DNA from: Moraxella sp. ZY210820
GTDB taxonomy: Bacteria > Pseudomonadota > Gammaproteobacteria > Pseudomonadales > Moraxellaceae
NCBI RefSeq assembly: GCF_030674635.1
Contig: NZ_CP089978.1
Location: 1,984,001-2,048,000, forward strand
Reading direction: 5' to 3'
Length of the DNA stretch: 64,000 nucleotides
Every line of letters begins with the position of its first letter. Within the stretch, counting starts at the first letter, position 1. The notes below the pieces were generated by a model. The model made no database searches. It was not told where the DNA came from and saw only the letters and a list, made by a program, of their open reading frames with translations. This document shows positions 38,545 to 50,800 of this stretch, piece after piece. The position numbers were made by a program, and so were the translations under genes.

Positions 38545-39498
38545 TTATTTTACTTCTGTTACTTTTATGCGTAATTCTTTAGGCAAACTAAACGTGATAT
38601 TTTCTTCTTGCCCTTGTAACTCTATTGGCACTGAAGCACCCCAATCTTGTAAACGTTGTAATACTTGTTTAATCAAAATTTCAGGTGCAGATGCCCCAGC
38701 AGTTACACCAATTTTTGTTTCAGCGTTAAACCAATTTTGTTTTAACTCATCAGCATTATCAATGAGATAAGCCTTTTTCCCCATACGCTCAGCCAACTCA
38801 CGTAAACGATTAGAATTTGATGAATTTGGCGACCCCACAACTAACACGACATCACAACGCTCTGCCAGTTCACGCACTGCATCTTGGCGATTTTGTGTAG
38901 CATAGCAGATGTCATCTTTGCGAGGCCCTTGGATATTAGGAAATTTTTTGCGTAATGCATCAATCACTTTTGCAGTATCGTCAATTGATAAAGTCGTTTG
39001 CGTTACAAAAGCCAGATTATTTTCATTAACAACCTGCAATCGCTCAACATCTTGTTCATCTTCAACCAAATAAATTTTACCACCTTGAGATGTATCGTAT
39101 TGTCCCATCGTACCTTCAACTTCAGGATGTCCATGATGACCAATTAGAATTGCTTCTTTACCCTCACGTGCATATTTAGTAACCTCAATATGTACTTTGG
39201 TTACTAAAGGGCAAGTGGCATCAAATACCTTTAAACCACGGCGTTCAGCTTCATTTTGTACCGCTTTAGATACACCGTGAGCCGAAAAAATCACGATTGA
39301 ATCATCAGGTACTTGGTCTAATTCTTCTACAAAAATCGCACCACGTTGGCGTAAATCATCGACTACAAATTTGTTATGTACCACTTCATGACGCACATAA
39401 ATCGGTGGAGAAAAACTTTCTAAAGCACGATTCACAATCGCAATCGCTCTATCCACACCCGCACAAAAGCCACGTGGATTTGCTAATAAAATTTGCAT
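38545..39498 (-). CDS. ispH: 4-hydroxy-3-methylbut-2-enyl diphosphate reductase
   Basis: Last enzyme of the MEP isoprenoid pathway, making IPP and DMAPP. 317 residues. The three iron-sulfur ligands are present: Cys12 ([11 protein letters not shown]), Cys96 ([11 protein letters not shown]) and Cys198 ([11 protein letters not shown]). The catalytic Glu/His loops ([17 protein letters not shown]) are also present. It lies 148 bases upstream of fimU on the same strand and diverges from gmk. Confidence 0.97.
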   Translation of the reverse strand: MQILLANPRGFCAGVDRAIAIVNRALESFSPPIYVRHEVVHNKFVVDDLRQRGAIFVEELDQVPDDSIVIFSAHGVSKAVQNEAERRGLKVFDATCPLVTKVHIEVTKYAREGKEAILIGHHGHPEVEGTMGQYDTSQGGKIYLVEDEQDVERLQVVNENNLAFVTQTTLSIDDTAKVIDALRKKFPNIQGPRKDDICYATQNRQDAVRELAERCDVVLVVGSPNSSNSNRLRELAERMGKKAYLIDNADELKQNWFNAETKIGVTAGASAPEILIKQVLQRLQDWGASVPIELQGQEENITFSLPKELRIKVTEVK

Positions 39499-39633
39499 AT
39501 AATTCTCAACATATCAAATGAACTATTATTTTAAAAGAATTTTGCAAGATATGGGAAATTATTTGTAAATAAAATGACATTTTCACTCACTTGCTTTAAA
39601 ATAAACCATCATTTCTAAACACCGAGAAAAATT

Positions 39634-40254
39634 ATGGCTGGATTATTATTTGTAGTTTCTGCTGCTTCAGGTACAGGCAAAACATCGTTAGTCAAAGCAT
39701 TATTAGACCGTATCAGTAATTTACATGTATCTGTTTCACATACCACACGTCCGCAACGTGTTGGCGAAGTTGATGGTGTGCATTATCATTTTATTGCCAA
39801 AGACGATTTTGTCCAACAAATTAATGAAGGGCGTTTTATTGAGTACGCTGAAGTTTTTGGCAATTACTATGGAACATCACACGCTAAAGTCCAAGAACAG
39901 CTCAATAAAGGTCATGATGTATTATTAGAAATCGACTGGCAAGGTGCAGAGCAAGTTCGCCGTTTATTTCCACAATCCATTCAGATTTTTATTTTACCAC
40001 CAAGTCAATTTGAATTACGTCAGCGTTTATCAAACCGCAAAACCGATTCTTTAGAAGTGATTGAACACCGTTTAAGCTGTGCAGTTGCCGATATGCAACA
40101 CTATACCAGTTTTGACTATGTGGTCATTAATGATGCTTTTGATAAAGCTGTTTCTGAATTATATTCTATTATTACTTGCCATCGTTTAACAATTAATCAA
40201 CAAAGTGCTAAACATGAAACATTGATTAATAGCTTACTCACTGGCACAGTGTAA
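39634..40254 (+). CDS. gmk: guanylate kinase
   Basis: Phosphorylates GMP to GDP. 206 residues, P-loop SAASGTGKTSL near residue 9, GMP-binding segment VSHTTRPQRVGEVDGVHYHF, and EIDWQGAEQVRR. Followed by rpoZ, the usual gammaproteobacterial order. Confidence 0.97.
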   Translation: MAGLLFVVSAASGTGKTSLVKALLDRISNLHVSVSHTTRPQRVGEVDGVHYHFIAKDDFVQQINEGRFIEYAEVFGNYYGTSHAKVQEQLNKGHDVLLEIDWQGAEQVRRLFPQSIQIFILPPSQFELRQRLSNRKTDSLEVIEHRLSCAVADMQHYTSFDYVVINDAFDKAVSELYSIITCHRLTINQQSAKHETLINSLLTGTV

Positions 40255-40354
40255 ATAAATTATTTTTTATCATTTTATATAAAAGGCTTGTATCTCGAAT
40301 TAAAGCCTTTTATACTATAGGTTTATTGAGATTTATCATATTAGGTATATCATT

Positions 40355-40645
40355 ATGGCTCGTGTAACTGTTGAAGATTGTTTAGATCACGTTGATAATC
40401 GTTTTGAATTAATTTTATTAGCTAGCAAACGTGCTCGTCAGTTGGCACGTCATAATATTGACCCAACAGTAGAGTGGGACGATGATAAGCCAACTGTAGT
40501 AGCTTTGCGTGAAATAGCAGTCGGTCATATTAGTAAAGAATATCTACAGCAACGTGAAAAAGAATATCAAGATTATCAAAGTAAGAGCCTTGATAAAGTT
40601 TTGCTTGAAAATAGCCTTGATAGCATTATTGGTAGTGAATTTTAA
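40355..40645 (+). CDS. rpoZ: RNA polymerase omega subunit
   Basis: 96 residues beginning [20 protein letters not shown], with KRARQLARH and [13 protein letters not shown], the standard omega motifs. It helps assemble the beta' subunit. It lies 100 bases behind gmk; spoT does not follow, the locus ending with a terminator. Confidence 0.96.
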   Translation: MARVTVEDCLDHVDNRFELILLASKRARQLARHNIDPTVEWDDDKPTVVALREIAVGHISKEYLQQREKEYQDYQSKSLDKVLLENSLDSIIGSEF

Positions 40646-40664
40646 TCGCTCTATCATAAATATC

Positions 40665-40697
40665 AAAAACCTAATTGTTAAATGCAATTAGGTTTTT
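40665..40697 (+). terminator. terminator after rpoZ
   Basis: 13-bp stem AAAAACCTAATTG / CAATTAGGTTTTT with a 7-base loop and six T, 19 bases past the rpoZ stop. Confidence 0.88.
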
Positions 40698-40717
40698 TAT
40701 TATCTTATTCCCAATAA

Positions 40718-40751
40718 AAAATCTCTTAGCATTTTAGCACTAAGAGATTTT
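40718..40751 (-). terminator. terminator after the tpgA-like gene
   Basis: 12-bp stem AAAATCTCTTAG / CTAAGAGATTTT with a 10-base loop, T-rich on the minus strand. It closes the adhesin/lipoprotein operon from the left. Confidence 0.85.
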
Positions 40752-40790
40752 ATTTTTAGCTTTTAATAATGATTAATCATCATCAATCGC

Positions 40791-41768
40791 TTATTGTTGT
40801 TGCATTGGTGGTGGCAACTGCTGTTGCACTGGTAACACTGCAGGTACTTGCTGAATTTCAAGATGTTCTGTCTTAGTATCATTCAATAATACACCTGAAC
40901 CATCAACTGTTACTTCTACACGACGGTTTGGATGTAAACACTTAATATATTCTTCACGATTACCATGATTTTCACAGTGTTTCACAGGCTCACGCTCACC
41001 CGCACCATAAGAACGTAAAATACCTGTTGGTACACCACGTTGAATTAAGTAACGGCTTACTGTATCTGCACGGTTACGAGATAATACCATGTTGTATTCA
41101 TCTGTACCTAATAAGTCAGTATGACCTACAACCAATACACCATTTAACTGGTCAAATGATTTTAACTTCTCAGCTAATTCATCTAACTCTGCACGACCTT
41201 TAGGGTTCATATCTTCGACACGATATTTATCAAATTTAAATAACGCATCAGCACTTAAAGTATAACGCTGTAAACCATATGCTTTCGCAGGGGTTACTGG
41301 CGTTGCAGGCACAACAACTGGTGTTGGATTTTCTGGAACTTTCATCAATACTGCTGGACAAGCTGCATCGATTGGATCAATTGGGTTCCAATAGAAACTG
41401 CGTGCAAATTTTTTATCATCAAATAAGATTTTGAATTGACAAGTTGTTACACCATCAGTTCCTACACCCGGTGTATGGAAATGAAATAAATAGTTCCATT
41501 CACGTGGACGCCATACTTCATCATAATGTGGACGACCAATTAATTGATAAAGTTGGTCTTTGGTTACACCTGATTTAATTTGACGTAACGCTTCTGGCGT
41601 TGGGAATGTACCACGACTATTATCAAATGTTACAGAATCCCATTTTGGCCATACAGGTTTATCTGTTGTACCTTGTTGTGAAACAGAAGATGGCGTTGTA
41701 CAAGCACTTACTGCTGCTGCCAAGCTCGCAACTGCTGCAAGTTTTAACATTGCTGTTTTAAATTTCAT
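40791..41768 (-). CDS. tpgA: TpgA-like lipoprotein: BamE-like domain plus OmpA-like domain
   Basis: 325-residue lipoprotein (lipobox AVSAC near residue 23). Residues about 50-150 resemble SmpA/OmlA (BamE): IKSGVTKDQLYQLIGRPHYD and RPREWNYLFHF. Residues about 185-300 are an OmpA-like peptidoglycan-binding domain with VLVVGHTDLLGTDEYN, LSRNRADTVSRYL and PNRRVEV. This two-domain layout and its place directly behind a giant trimeric autotransporter match TpgA of Acinetobacter, which binds the AtaA anchor and peptidoglycan. The same role is inferred. A hairpin without U-tract precedes it. Confidence 0.85.
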   Translation of the reverse strand: MKFKTAMLKLAAVASLAAAVSACTTPSSVSQQGTTDKPVWPKWDSVTFDNSRGTFPTPEALRQIKSGVTKDQLYQLIGRPHYDEVWRPREWNYLFHFHTPGVGTDGVTTCQFKILFDDKKFARSFYWNPIDPIDAACPAVLMKVPENPTPVVVPATPVTPAKAYGLQRYTLSADALFKFDKYRVEDMNPKGRAELDELAEKLKSFDQLNGVLVVGHTDLLGTDEYNMVLSRNRADTVSRYLIQRGVPTGILRSYGAGEREPVKHCENHGNREEYIKCLHPNRRVEVTVDGSGVLLNDTKTEHLEIQQVPAVLPVQQQLPPPMQQQ

Positions 41769-41797
41769 TTTAAATTCCTAAATTGAAGTTGAATTCA

Positions 41798-41827
41798 CAA
41801 GTTACTTCCCTAGTGAGAAGTAACTTG
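41798..41827 (-). other. hairpin between the autotransporter gene and tpgA-like gene
   Basis: A perfect 11-bp stem CAAGTTACTTC / GAAGTAACTTG with an 8-base loop, in the 81-base gap, 22 bases behind the adhesin stop. There is no T run on the minus strand, so full termination is unlikely. It may stabilise the upstream mRNA end or reduce tpgA output relative to the adhesin. Confidence 0.6.
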
Positions 41828-41849
41828 CTTTGTTCAATTCAGTTGCTGA

Positions 41850-44800
41850 TTACCACTGATAACCGATTGCAACAGAACCACCTACATTACCTTGTGAACT
41901 ACCGCTACCTGTACCTTTGAAGATCCAGTTACCGCCATCACTAATGCTAGAGAAGCTCACTGCATAACCAGTTTCACCCTTATAGTGACCTGCACCTACT
42001 GCTACTAAGCTCTTACCTGGTAAGTATGCTTGTGGTAAACCTGCAGTTGCAATCGCTTGTGCGACACCACCATAAGCATTATCTGCTACATCACCTAAAC
42101 GTTTGTTCAAGTTATTGATATCGCCTGCGATATTACTTACAGCACCAGCAACCGCATATAATTGGCTACCGTTAATCGCATCAGTAGAAGTTGCTGAGAC
42201 TTCACCCGCAGCTACGTTTTGGATACGGCGTTCAGCACCAGAAGCACCTACAGATACTGCACCTGTTGAAGTCGCACCAGCAAAGCCACCATAAGTTACA
42301 CCACGCACTGTTGCTGTTTCAACTTTACCTGTTGTACCCGCAGTTGTTGTATTACCATTTGTACCATCAGTTTTCTTAGCAACAGTACCAACAGCATTAC
42401 CTGCCGTAATAGAAGCGTTATTACCTAAAGCAACAGAGTTATCAGCAGTAACCTTAACATTATTACCTACTACATGTGTATTAGTCGTTGTAATGTTATT
42501 GTTATTACCCACTGCATAGCTCTCATTACCACTAATGTAGTTAGGGTCACCAAATGCACCAGAGTTATTACCTGTTACAACGTTACCATAACCAACTGCA
42601 ATCGTTTTGTTACCAAGTGCTTGAGAGCCTGTACCAATTGCAATTGCACTATCACCATCTGCACGAGTGATTTGTGCTTTATACACGTCACCAGTTTCAG
42701 TATTAGTGTAGACAGTGTTAATACCTGCTTTGTTATCAGTACCATTAATATTCTCATCTACAATCTCAATCTTAGATCGATCTGTACTTGCTAATACTGG
42801 TGTACCTTCTTTCGCAATACTGTTACCCAATGCTACAGTCTGATTACCACTTGCACTCGCTTGATAACCAATCGCAGTTGCATGTGTACCACTTGCACTA
42901 GAGTCTACCGCATTCTTCTTAATGTTTGTACCATCAGCTTTTTCTTCACTGTTGGTATGGAAGAAACGGATACCCTCTTTGTTCATATTGTTAATTGCTG
43001 TAACAATACTAATAGTGTGTTTCTCAGTATTACCTGCTGCATCATAAGTTTTAATGATTTCAGGATTACCAATAATTTGGGTAATATTGTTCACAAAATT
43101 ATTATGAACATTGGTTACATTCATTTGTAACGCTTGTAAATCACCAATATTCGCAGCGTTATTTAATGTATCGCCTGTTGCATTTTGAATTGCTTGTGTA
43201 CGGTTCGCTGGCATAGAGCCATCTGGATTACGCACACCACTTGCTACATTGGTTACTTGTACTGGATTGTTCTCATCGCCACCGAATAATTTTACAGTAT
43301 TAGTTGGTGTCGTTGTTTCTGTACCAGTATTCGTTACATAACCAACTGCTGTGTTCACTTTAATGCTGTTCGCACCAGTTGTAGGGTCTTTCGCAACCAC
43401 TACATTAGAACCACGACCATCTTCGAAGTTTACAGTATCGTTATGTACCACTGTATCAACAGCTTGACCATTACCTTGTAAGTTCCAACCAGCATTTAAC
43501 ACATCGCCAACAGTTGCTGCATTGTTTTTGTTCACAGCTTGGTTAGCAGGTGTATTCGCTGTAGGTTGTGCATTAGTTGTAGGTGTTACATCAACTAAGT
43601 TAGACTTCACGCCAGCAACTGTATTATTCCCCATATTCACATTTGAATTTAGTTTAACAGTTACATTACCTAAAGTTGTGTTACCAGCAACAGTTAAGTT
43701 ACCTTCTACACCAATGTCTTTAGTTGTTGCAAATGTAAAGTTGTTACCTGTTTGCGTTACAACAATGTTTGTACCATTGTTAAAACTTACAGTTTCACCC
43801 GGATTGATTAATTCAGGGTTAGCACCGTTATTTGCAACCGCTTTCCAACCAGAATTATTAATCGCATTCACTACATCTGCTGTTGTTGCAATACCGTTTG
43901 TTGTATTTGCAGCAATACCACCATTTGTACCGATTGAACCCGTATTCAAGTTAAACTTAACGGTAGTCGCATCACCTGTAGTTGTTACATCTGCAGTGAT
44001 ACCATTACCATCTACGAAGTTTACTGCATGACCTGGTTTAACAACTGTCGTTGTACCATCTGTATTCTTTGTTGTCCAACCTGTGTTGTTTACAACATCT
44101 ACAACATCGCCTGCAGTCAAGAATGAATTGTCTGCTTTATTAGCGTCTGTTGGTGCTACTGCTTGACCTTTAGTATTTACTGTTACATTGTCTGTATCAG
44201 CTGTATTTGTAGGAACAGTGTTTACACCAGCTTTGTTTACATTAAATGTAACGTTCGCTACTGAACCATCAGCATTTACACTTACATTCGCTGTTGTACC
44301 TGTACCGTTTACAAAACCTACTGTGTCATACGCTTTAACGAAGTCTTTCGCTACGCCATTCTCTTGTACATTGAAGCCGGCATTTAACACATCGCCTACT
44401 GTCGCAGCATTGTTATAAACTTTCTTCAAGTCTTCGCCTGTAGGTGCTGTAGCATTTGTAGTAGCTGTAGGTGCTTTATCATCTGTTAATTTCTTAGCAG
44501 AATCTTCAGTCAAACCATCTTTGTTGTAAGTCGGTGCTAAGTTACCTTTAACATTTGCCAACGTTGTTGGTGCTGTTGTATTGTTACCCGCACTGTTCAT
44601 TGACGCAATTACATCACCAGCTTTATGCTTATCGCCTGTACCATCTGGATTAGTTGTAAACGCATCTGAACCATCAGTTGCAGTTGGGTTAGGATTCTTA
44701 TAAACCTTCGTACCATCTGCTAATGTATAAACAACTGGTAATTGGCTGTTGTTTGTTAAACCTTGAGCATTCGTTTCAATCACGATTTCACGAATATCAC

Positions 44801-47800
44801 CTTTGGTCTCACCTTTTACAGTAATACCTGTACCACCAATGAATTTAACTTCATTTGCGTTCTTAACCGCATCTGAGTAACCATTTGAAGCACTAACTAC
44901 CCAACCCATATTTTGTAAATCACGTACTGTCGCTACGCTGTTGAGTACTGTATCAGTTAATGGATTCGTTGTATTACCCAAATTAACAAACTTAGCATCT
45001 ACTGGAGCTGTCGTTGGATTCGCATCTGGATTAGTCGCAACAGTTGTTATATTCAAGCTTGAACCCACACCTGTAATTTGTGTCGGCTTACCATCTGCAC
45101 TTGTAATGTTCAACGCACTTGTAGGTGCATTTGTTGTAGGGTTATTAGTCGCAGGTTTCGCAGCTTCTGTTGTAAAGTTCACAACAGGTTTTGTCGCATC
45201 CGTTGGACTACCCACTGACAATGTAGTCGTATTCACATTGTTAAATGTTACATTATCTGCTGTTGCGTAAGTGAAGTTTTGACCGTTTTGAGTCAATGTC
45301 ATGTTCTTACCAGCTTCAAATGTTACCACTTCGCCAGCTTTAACTTGCTCTTCTTTCGCACCAGTTGCATTTGTACCAAACGCTGTTACATTCCAACTTA
45401 CATTGTTGATGGTATTTGCTAATGTTGTTGCATTTACAAAGTTACCGCCATCAGTAGGAGTAGCTACTGTACCATTTGGATTAATAGTCGGAGCTTGGGC
45501 TGTATTCACATCGTACTTAACAGTGGTTACACCATCTTTAGTTTCAACCTTAGCTGTTGTACCGTTACCATTTTCATAGTTTACAGCATCGCCAGGATTG
45601 ATTACTGATGTTGTACCGTCAGTATTCTTCGTTGTCCAACCGCTGTTGTTAATAACAGTCGCAACATCGCCTGCCGTTAAGAATGTATTACCTGCTACTG
45701 TTGTATTAGTCGGAGCAATTACTTTACCTGCATTATTTACAGTTACATTGTTTGCATCAGATGTATCTGTAGGTGCAGTAGTTACACCAGCTTTGTTTAC
45801 ATTAAATGTAACATTCGCTACTGAACCATCAGCATTTACACTTACATTCGCTGTTGTACCTGTACCGTTTACAAAACCTACTGTGTCATACGCTTTAACG
45901 AAGTCTTTCGCTACACCATTCTCTTGTACATTGAAACCTGCATTTAACACATCGCCTACTGTTGCAGCGTTGTTATAAACTTTCTTCAAGTCTTCGCCTG
46001 TAGGTGCTGTAGCATTTGTAGTAGCTGTAGGTGCTTTATCATCTGTTAATTTCTTAGCAGAATCTTCAGTCAAACCATCTTTGTTGTAAGTCGGCGCTAA
46101 GTTACCTTTAACATTTGCCAACGTTGTTGGTGCTGTTGTATTGTTACCTGCACTGTTCATTGACGCAATGACAGTATCTGGTGCTACATCATCACCTGTA
46201 CCATCTACCTTAGTATTAAATTTACCTGCTTCTGTTGGATGCGGATAAACCTTCGTACCATCTGCTAATGTATAAACAACTGGTAATTGGCTGTTGTTCG
46301 TTAAACTTTGAGCATTCGTTTCAATTTTAATTTCACGAACATTATCTTTGGTTTCACCAGTTACAGTAATACCATTACCTGCCACAAATTTAACTTCATT
46401 TGCATTCTTAACCGCATCTGAGTAACCATTTGAAGCACTAACTACCCAACCCATATTTTGTAAATCGCCTACAGTTGCTACTGCATTTGGATTTACGCTT
46501 GGTTCTGTTAAGTTCACTAAAGTCGCTGTGCTTGGAGTGCTTGCACCGCCTGTAAATGGATTAGTATTTACATCTTGCTTGTTCAAGCTTGAACCCACAC
46601 CTGTAATTTGTGTCGGCTTACCATCTGCACTTGTAATGTTCAATGCACTTGTAGGTGCATTTGTTGTAGGGTTATTGCTCGCAGGTTTCGCAGCTTCTGT
46701 TGTAAAGTTCACAACAGGTTTAGATGCATCCGTTGGACTACCCACTGACAATGTAGTCGTATTCACATTGTTAAATGTTACATTGTCTGCTGTTGCGTAA
46801 GTGAAGTTTTGACCTTGTTGAGTCAATGTCATGTTCTTACCAGCTTCAAATGTTACCACTTCGCCAGCTTTAACTTGCTCTTCTTTCGCACCAGTTGCAT
46901 TTGTACCAAACGCTGTTACATTCCAACTTACATTGTTGATGGTATTTGCTAATGTTGTTGCATTTACAAAGTTACCGCCATCAGTAGGAGTAGCTACTGT
47001 ACCATTTGGATTAATAGTCGGAGCTTGGGCTGTATTCACATCGTACTTAACAGTGGTTACACCATCTTTAGTTTCAACCTTGGCTGTTGTACCCTTACCA
47101 TTTTCATAGTTTACAGCATCGCCAGGATTGATTACTGATGTTGTACCGTCAGTATTCTTCGTTGTCCAACCGCTGTTGTTAATAACAGTCGCAACATCAC
47201 CTGCTGTTAAGAATGTATTACCTGCTACTGTTGTATTAGTCGGAGCAATTACTTTACCTGCATTATTTACAGTTACATTGTTTGCATCAGATGTATTTGT
47301 AGGTGCAGTAGTTACACCAGCTTTGTTTACATTAAATGTAACATTCGCTACTGAACCATCAGCATTTACACTTACATTCGCTGTTGTACCTGTACCGTTT
47401 ACAAAACCTACTGTGTCATACGCTTTAACGAAGTCTTTCGCTACACCATTCTCTTGTACATTGAAGCCTGCATTTAACACATCGCCTACTGTTGCAGCGT
47501 TGTTATAAACTTTCTTCAAGTCTTCGCCTGTAGGTGCTGTAGCATTTGTAGTAGCTGTAGGTGCTTTATCATCTGTTAATTTCTTAGCAGAATCTTCAGT
47601 CAAACCATCTTTGTTGTAAGTCGGTGCTAAGTTACCTTTAACATTTGCCAACGTTGTTGGTGCTGTTGTGCTGTTATCGCCATTATTCATTGACGCAATT
47701 ACGTCTGCTGGTTTAGTTGGCGTTGGAGCTGTACCACCTGTTGGTGTAATTACATTACCATCTGAATCAACTTCATTTGGCTTGTAGAAGTTACCATCTT

Positions 47801-50800
47801 TCGCTTTAACGACAGGTTCACCTGCTTTCGTTGTATAAACAACTGGCAATTGAGCAGCTTCTGGTGTCTTAACATCAATTGTGATTTCACGAATACCACT
47901 TGTTGTGTTCGTTACACCTGTTACTGTCGCAGCACCTGTACCAATGAATTTAACTTCATTTGCGTTCTTAACAGTGTCTTTGTACTCACCAGTTTGTGTG
48001 CTTACCACCCAACCCATATTTTGTAAGTCGCCCACTGTTGCTACAGCATTAGGATTCGTTGCATTTTTCAAATCAACTAATGTTGATGGGACTGTGTTTG
48101 TTACAGGTGAAATACCTGTAGGGTTAGTATTTACAGTTGTTGTATTCAAGCTAGAACCTACACCTGTAATTTGTGTCGGTTTACCATCTGCACTTGTAAT
48201 GTTCAACGCACTTGTAGGTTGTTCAGCATTGTTAGTCGCAGGTTTTGCTGCTTCTGTCTTGATGTTTACAACTGGGTTGCTTGCATCTGCAGGTTTGTTT
48301 ACATCACCAACTGTTAATGTCGTTGTATTCACATTGTTGAATGTTACATTTTCAGCCGTTGCAAATGTGATGTTATTACCATCTTGTTTCGCAATTAAGT
48401 TTTGACCTGATACTAAAGTAATTGTATCGCCAGCTTTAACTTTTGAATCACTCTTACCAGCTTGGTCTGTAAACTTATCTGTAGTCGAGCCAATGGTAAT
48501 GTTATGTGAAACATTATTTACAGTATTCGCTAATGTTGTTGCATTTACAAAGTTAGAACCGTCTGTACCTGCAGGAGTAGCTACTGTACCATTTGGATTA
48601 ACTGTTGGCTCTTTTGCTGTATTTACATCAAACTTAACTGTTGTAGTATTACCATTTGTTACAACATTTGCTGTTGTACCGTTACCACTTTCGTAATTAA
48701 CCGTATCACCTGGATTTACAACAACTTTATCGCCATTAGTATTGGTAGTTGTCCAACCAACATTGTTCACTAAGTTTACAACATCACCTGCTGTTAAGAA
48801 ACTATCGTTTGCTTTAGCTGGAGTTGTTGGAGCTTGTGCTTTACCATTATTAACCGTTACATTGTTTGCATCTGTAGGCGTTGCTACTGGAGCTGTACCT
48901 GTAGGAACTGTTACACCAGTTTTGTTTACTGCAACTTTAATTTCGTAAGCAGTACCATTGTTTGCACCTGTAACAGTTGCACCTTCACCAACAAAGTTTA
49001 CTTGTTGAGCATTTTTAACCGCTTGAACATAACCGTTAGCAGGAGCTGATAATACCCAACCCATGTTTTGTAAATCGCCAACTGTTGCTACAGCGTTTGG
49101 ATTTACTGTGGTAGGTGAACCTAAGTTTACAAGATCAGTTGTACCTGCAGTACCCGGAGTCGTGCCTTGAGTACCTGTATTTGTTGTTACAGGAGCTTTA
49201 TCTAAACTAGAGCCTACACCTGTAATTTGTGTCGGCTTACCATCTGCACTTGTAATGTTCAACGCACTTGTAGGTTGTTCAGCATTGTTAGTCGCAGGTT
49301 TTGCAGCTTCTGTCTTGATGTTTACAACTGGGTTGCTTGCATCTGCAGGTTTGTTTACATCACCAACTGTTAATGTCGTTGTATTCACATTGTTGAATGT
49401 TACATTTTCAGCCGTTGCAAATGTGATGTTATTACCATCTTGTTTCGCAATTAAGTTTTGACCTGATACTAAAGTAATTGTATCGCCAGCTTTAACTTTT
49501 GAATCACTCTTACCAGCTTGGTCTGTAAACTTATCTGTAGTCGAGCCAATGGTAATGTTATGTGAAACATTATTTACAGTATTCGCTAATGTTGTTGCAT
49601 TTACAAAGTTAGAACCGTCTGTACCTGCAGGAGTAGCTACTGTACCATTTGGATTAACTGTTGGCTCTTTTGCTGTATTTACATCAAACTTAACTGTTGT
49701 AGTATTACCATTTGTTACAACATTTGCTGTTGTACCAGTACCATTTGTGTAATTTACTTTATCACCTGGATTAATAACTGATGTTGAACCATCTGTATTA
49801 GTCGTTGTCCAACCGCTTTCATTAATTGCATTGGCAACAGTTGTTGCATTGACTAACTTATTACCTTCATCTGCTGGAGTAGGACTTGCCACTTTGCCAT
49901 CGTTTACTGTTAAAGTTGTATTTGATGGTGGTAAAGTATTTACTTTTGCAGAAATTGTAAAGTCTTTGCCATTTTGTGCAATATCAATATTATCGCCAGC
50001 GATAAATTTAACAGTCTCGCCAGTTACAACAGGTGTATTTGCAGGTGCGGTACCGCTATTTGTACCTGTACCAGTTTTACCTGCTTCTACATTAAAGCCT
50101 AATTTGTTTAATGTATTTGCTAAGTCGCCTGCATTAACGAATTTCTTCTCTTCGCCACCTGTAGGCACTTGAACTGGTTTAGCAGGGTCATTGTTTAATG
50201 TTGTATTTGCAACTGTTAAACCTTCTGGTGTATTCGTAACAGTTGTACCATCTACTTTAACATCTACTTTAACAGTTGAAACACCATTAGCAGTAGAAAT
50301 ATTTACAACAGTATTTGAACTATTAACAAAATCAACAGTATCATACGGAGTTACAACATCTTTTGCTGTACCATTTTCTTTTAAGTTCCAACCAGCATTT
50401 AATACATCACCTAAAGTCGCTGCATTATTTAAACCTGTTGTAGGTTTTGCTGTAGTAGGAGTGGTCGTTGGTGCTTGGATTGTTGTATCTAAACCACCAA
50501 TAACATTCTTGCCATCAGTTGTACCAATTGTAATTGGTTTATTCTGAACATCATCACCTGCTTTGATAGATTTAAATTCTACATCATCTTTTGTTGCATA
50601 GATGAATTTTTCACCATCTTTTTGCAACGCCATATTCTTACCTGCGATAAATGTTACGTTATCGCCTGCACTAATTTGACTGTCTGTCGCTTTACCTGAT
50701 GTGTCTTCATTCGTATCAACACTTGCACCTTGTTTTGCTGTCCATGATACGTTGTTGACCAAATCAACTACACTATTCGTCGTTAAGAAGCTGTTATCAC

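Noticed and set aside
44221-49741. Regular long repeats considered as a CRISPR or satellite array
   Set aside because: Units are 1-1.5 kb, lie wholly inside one open frame and code for stalk domains.
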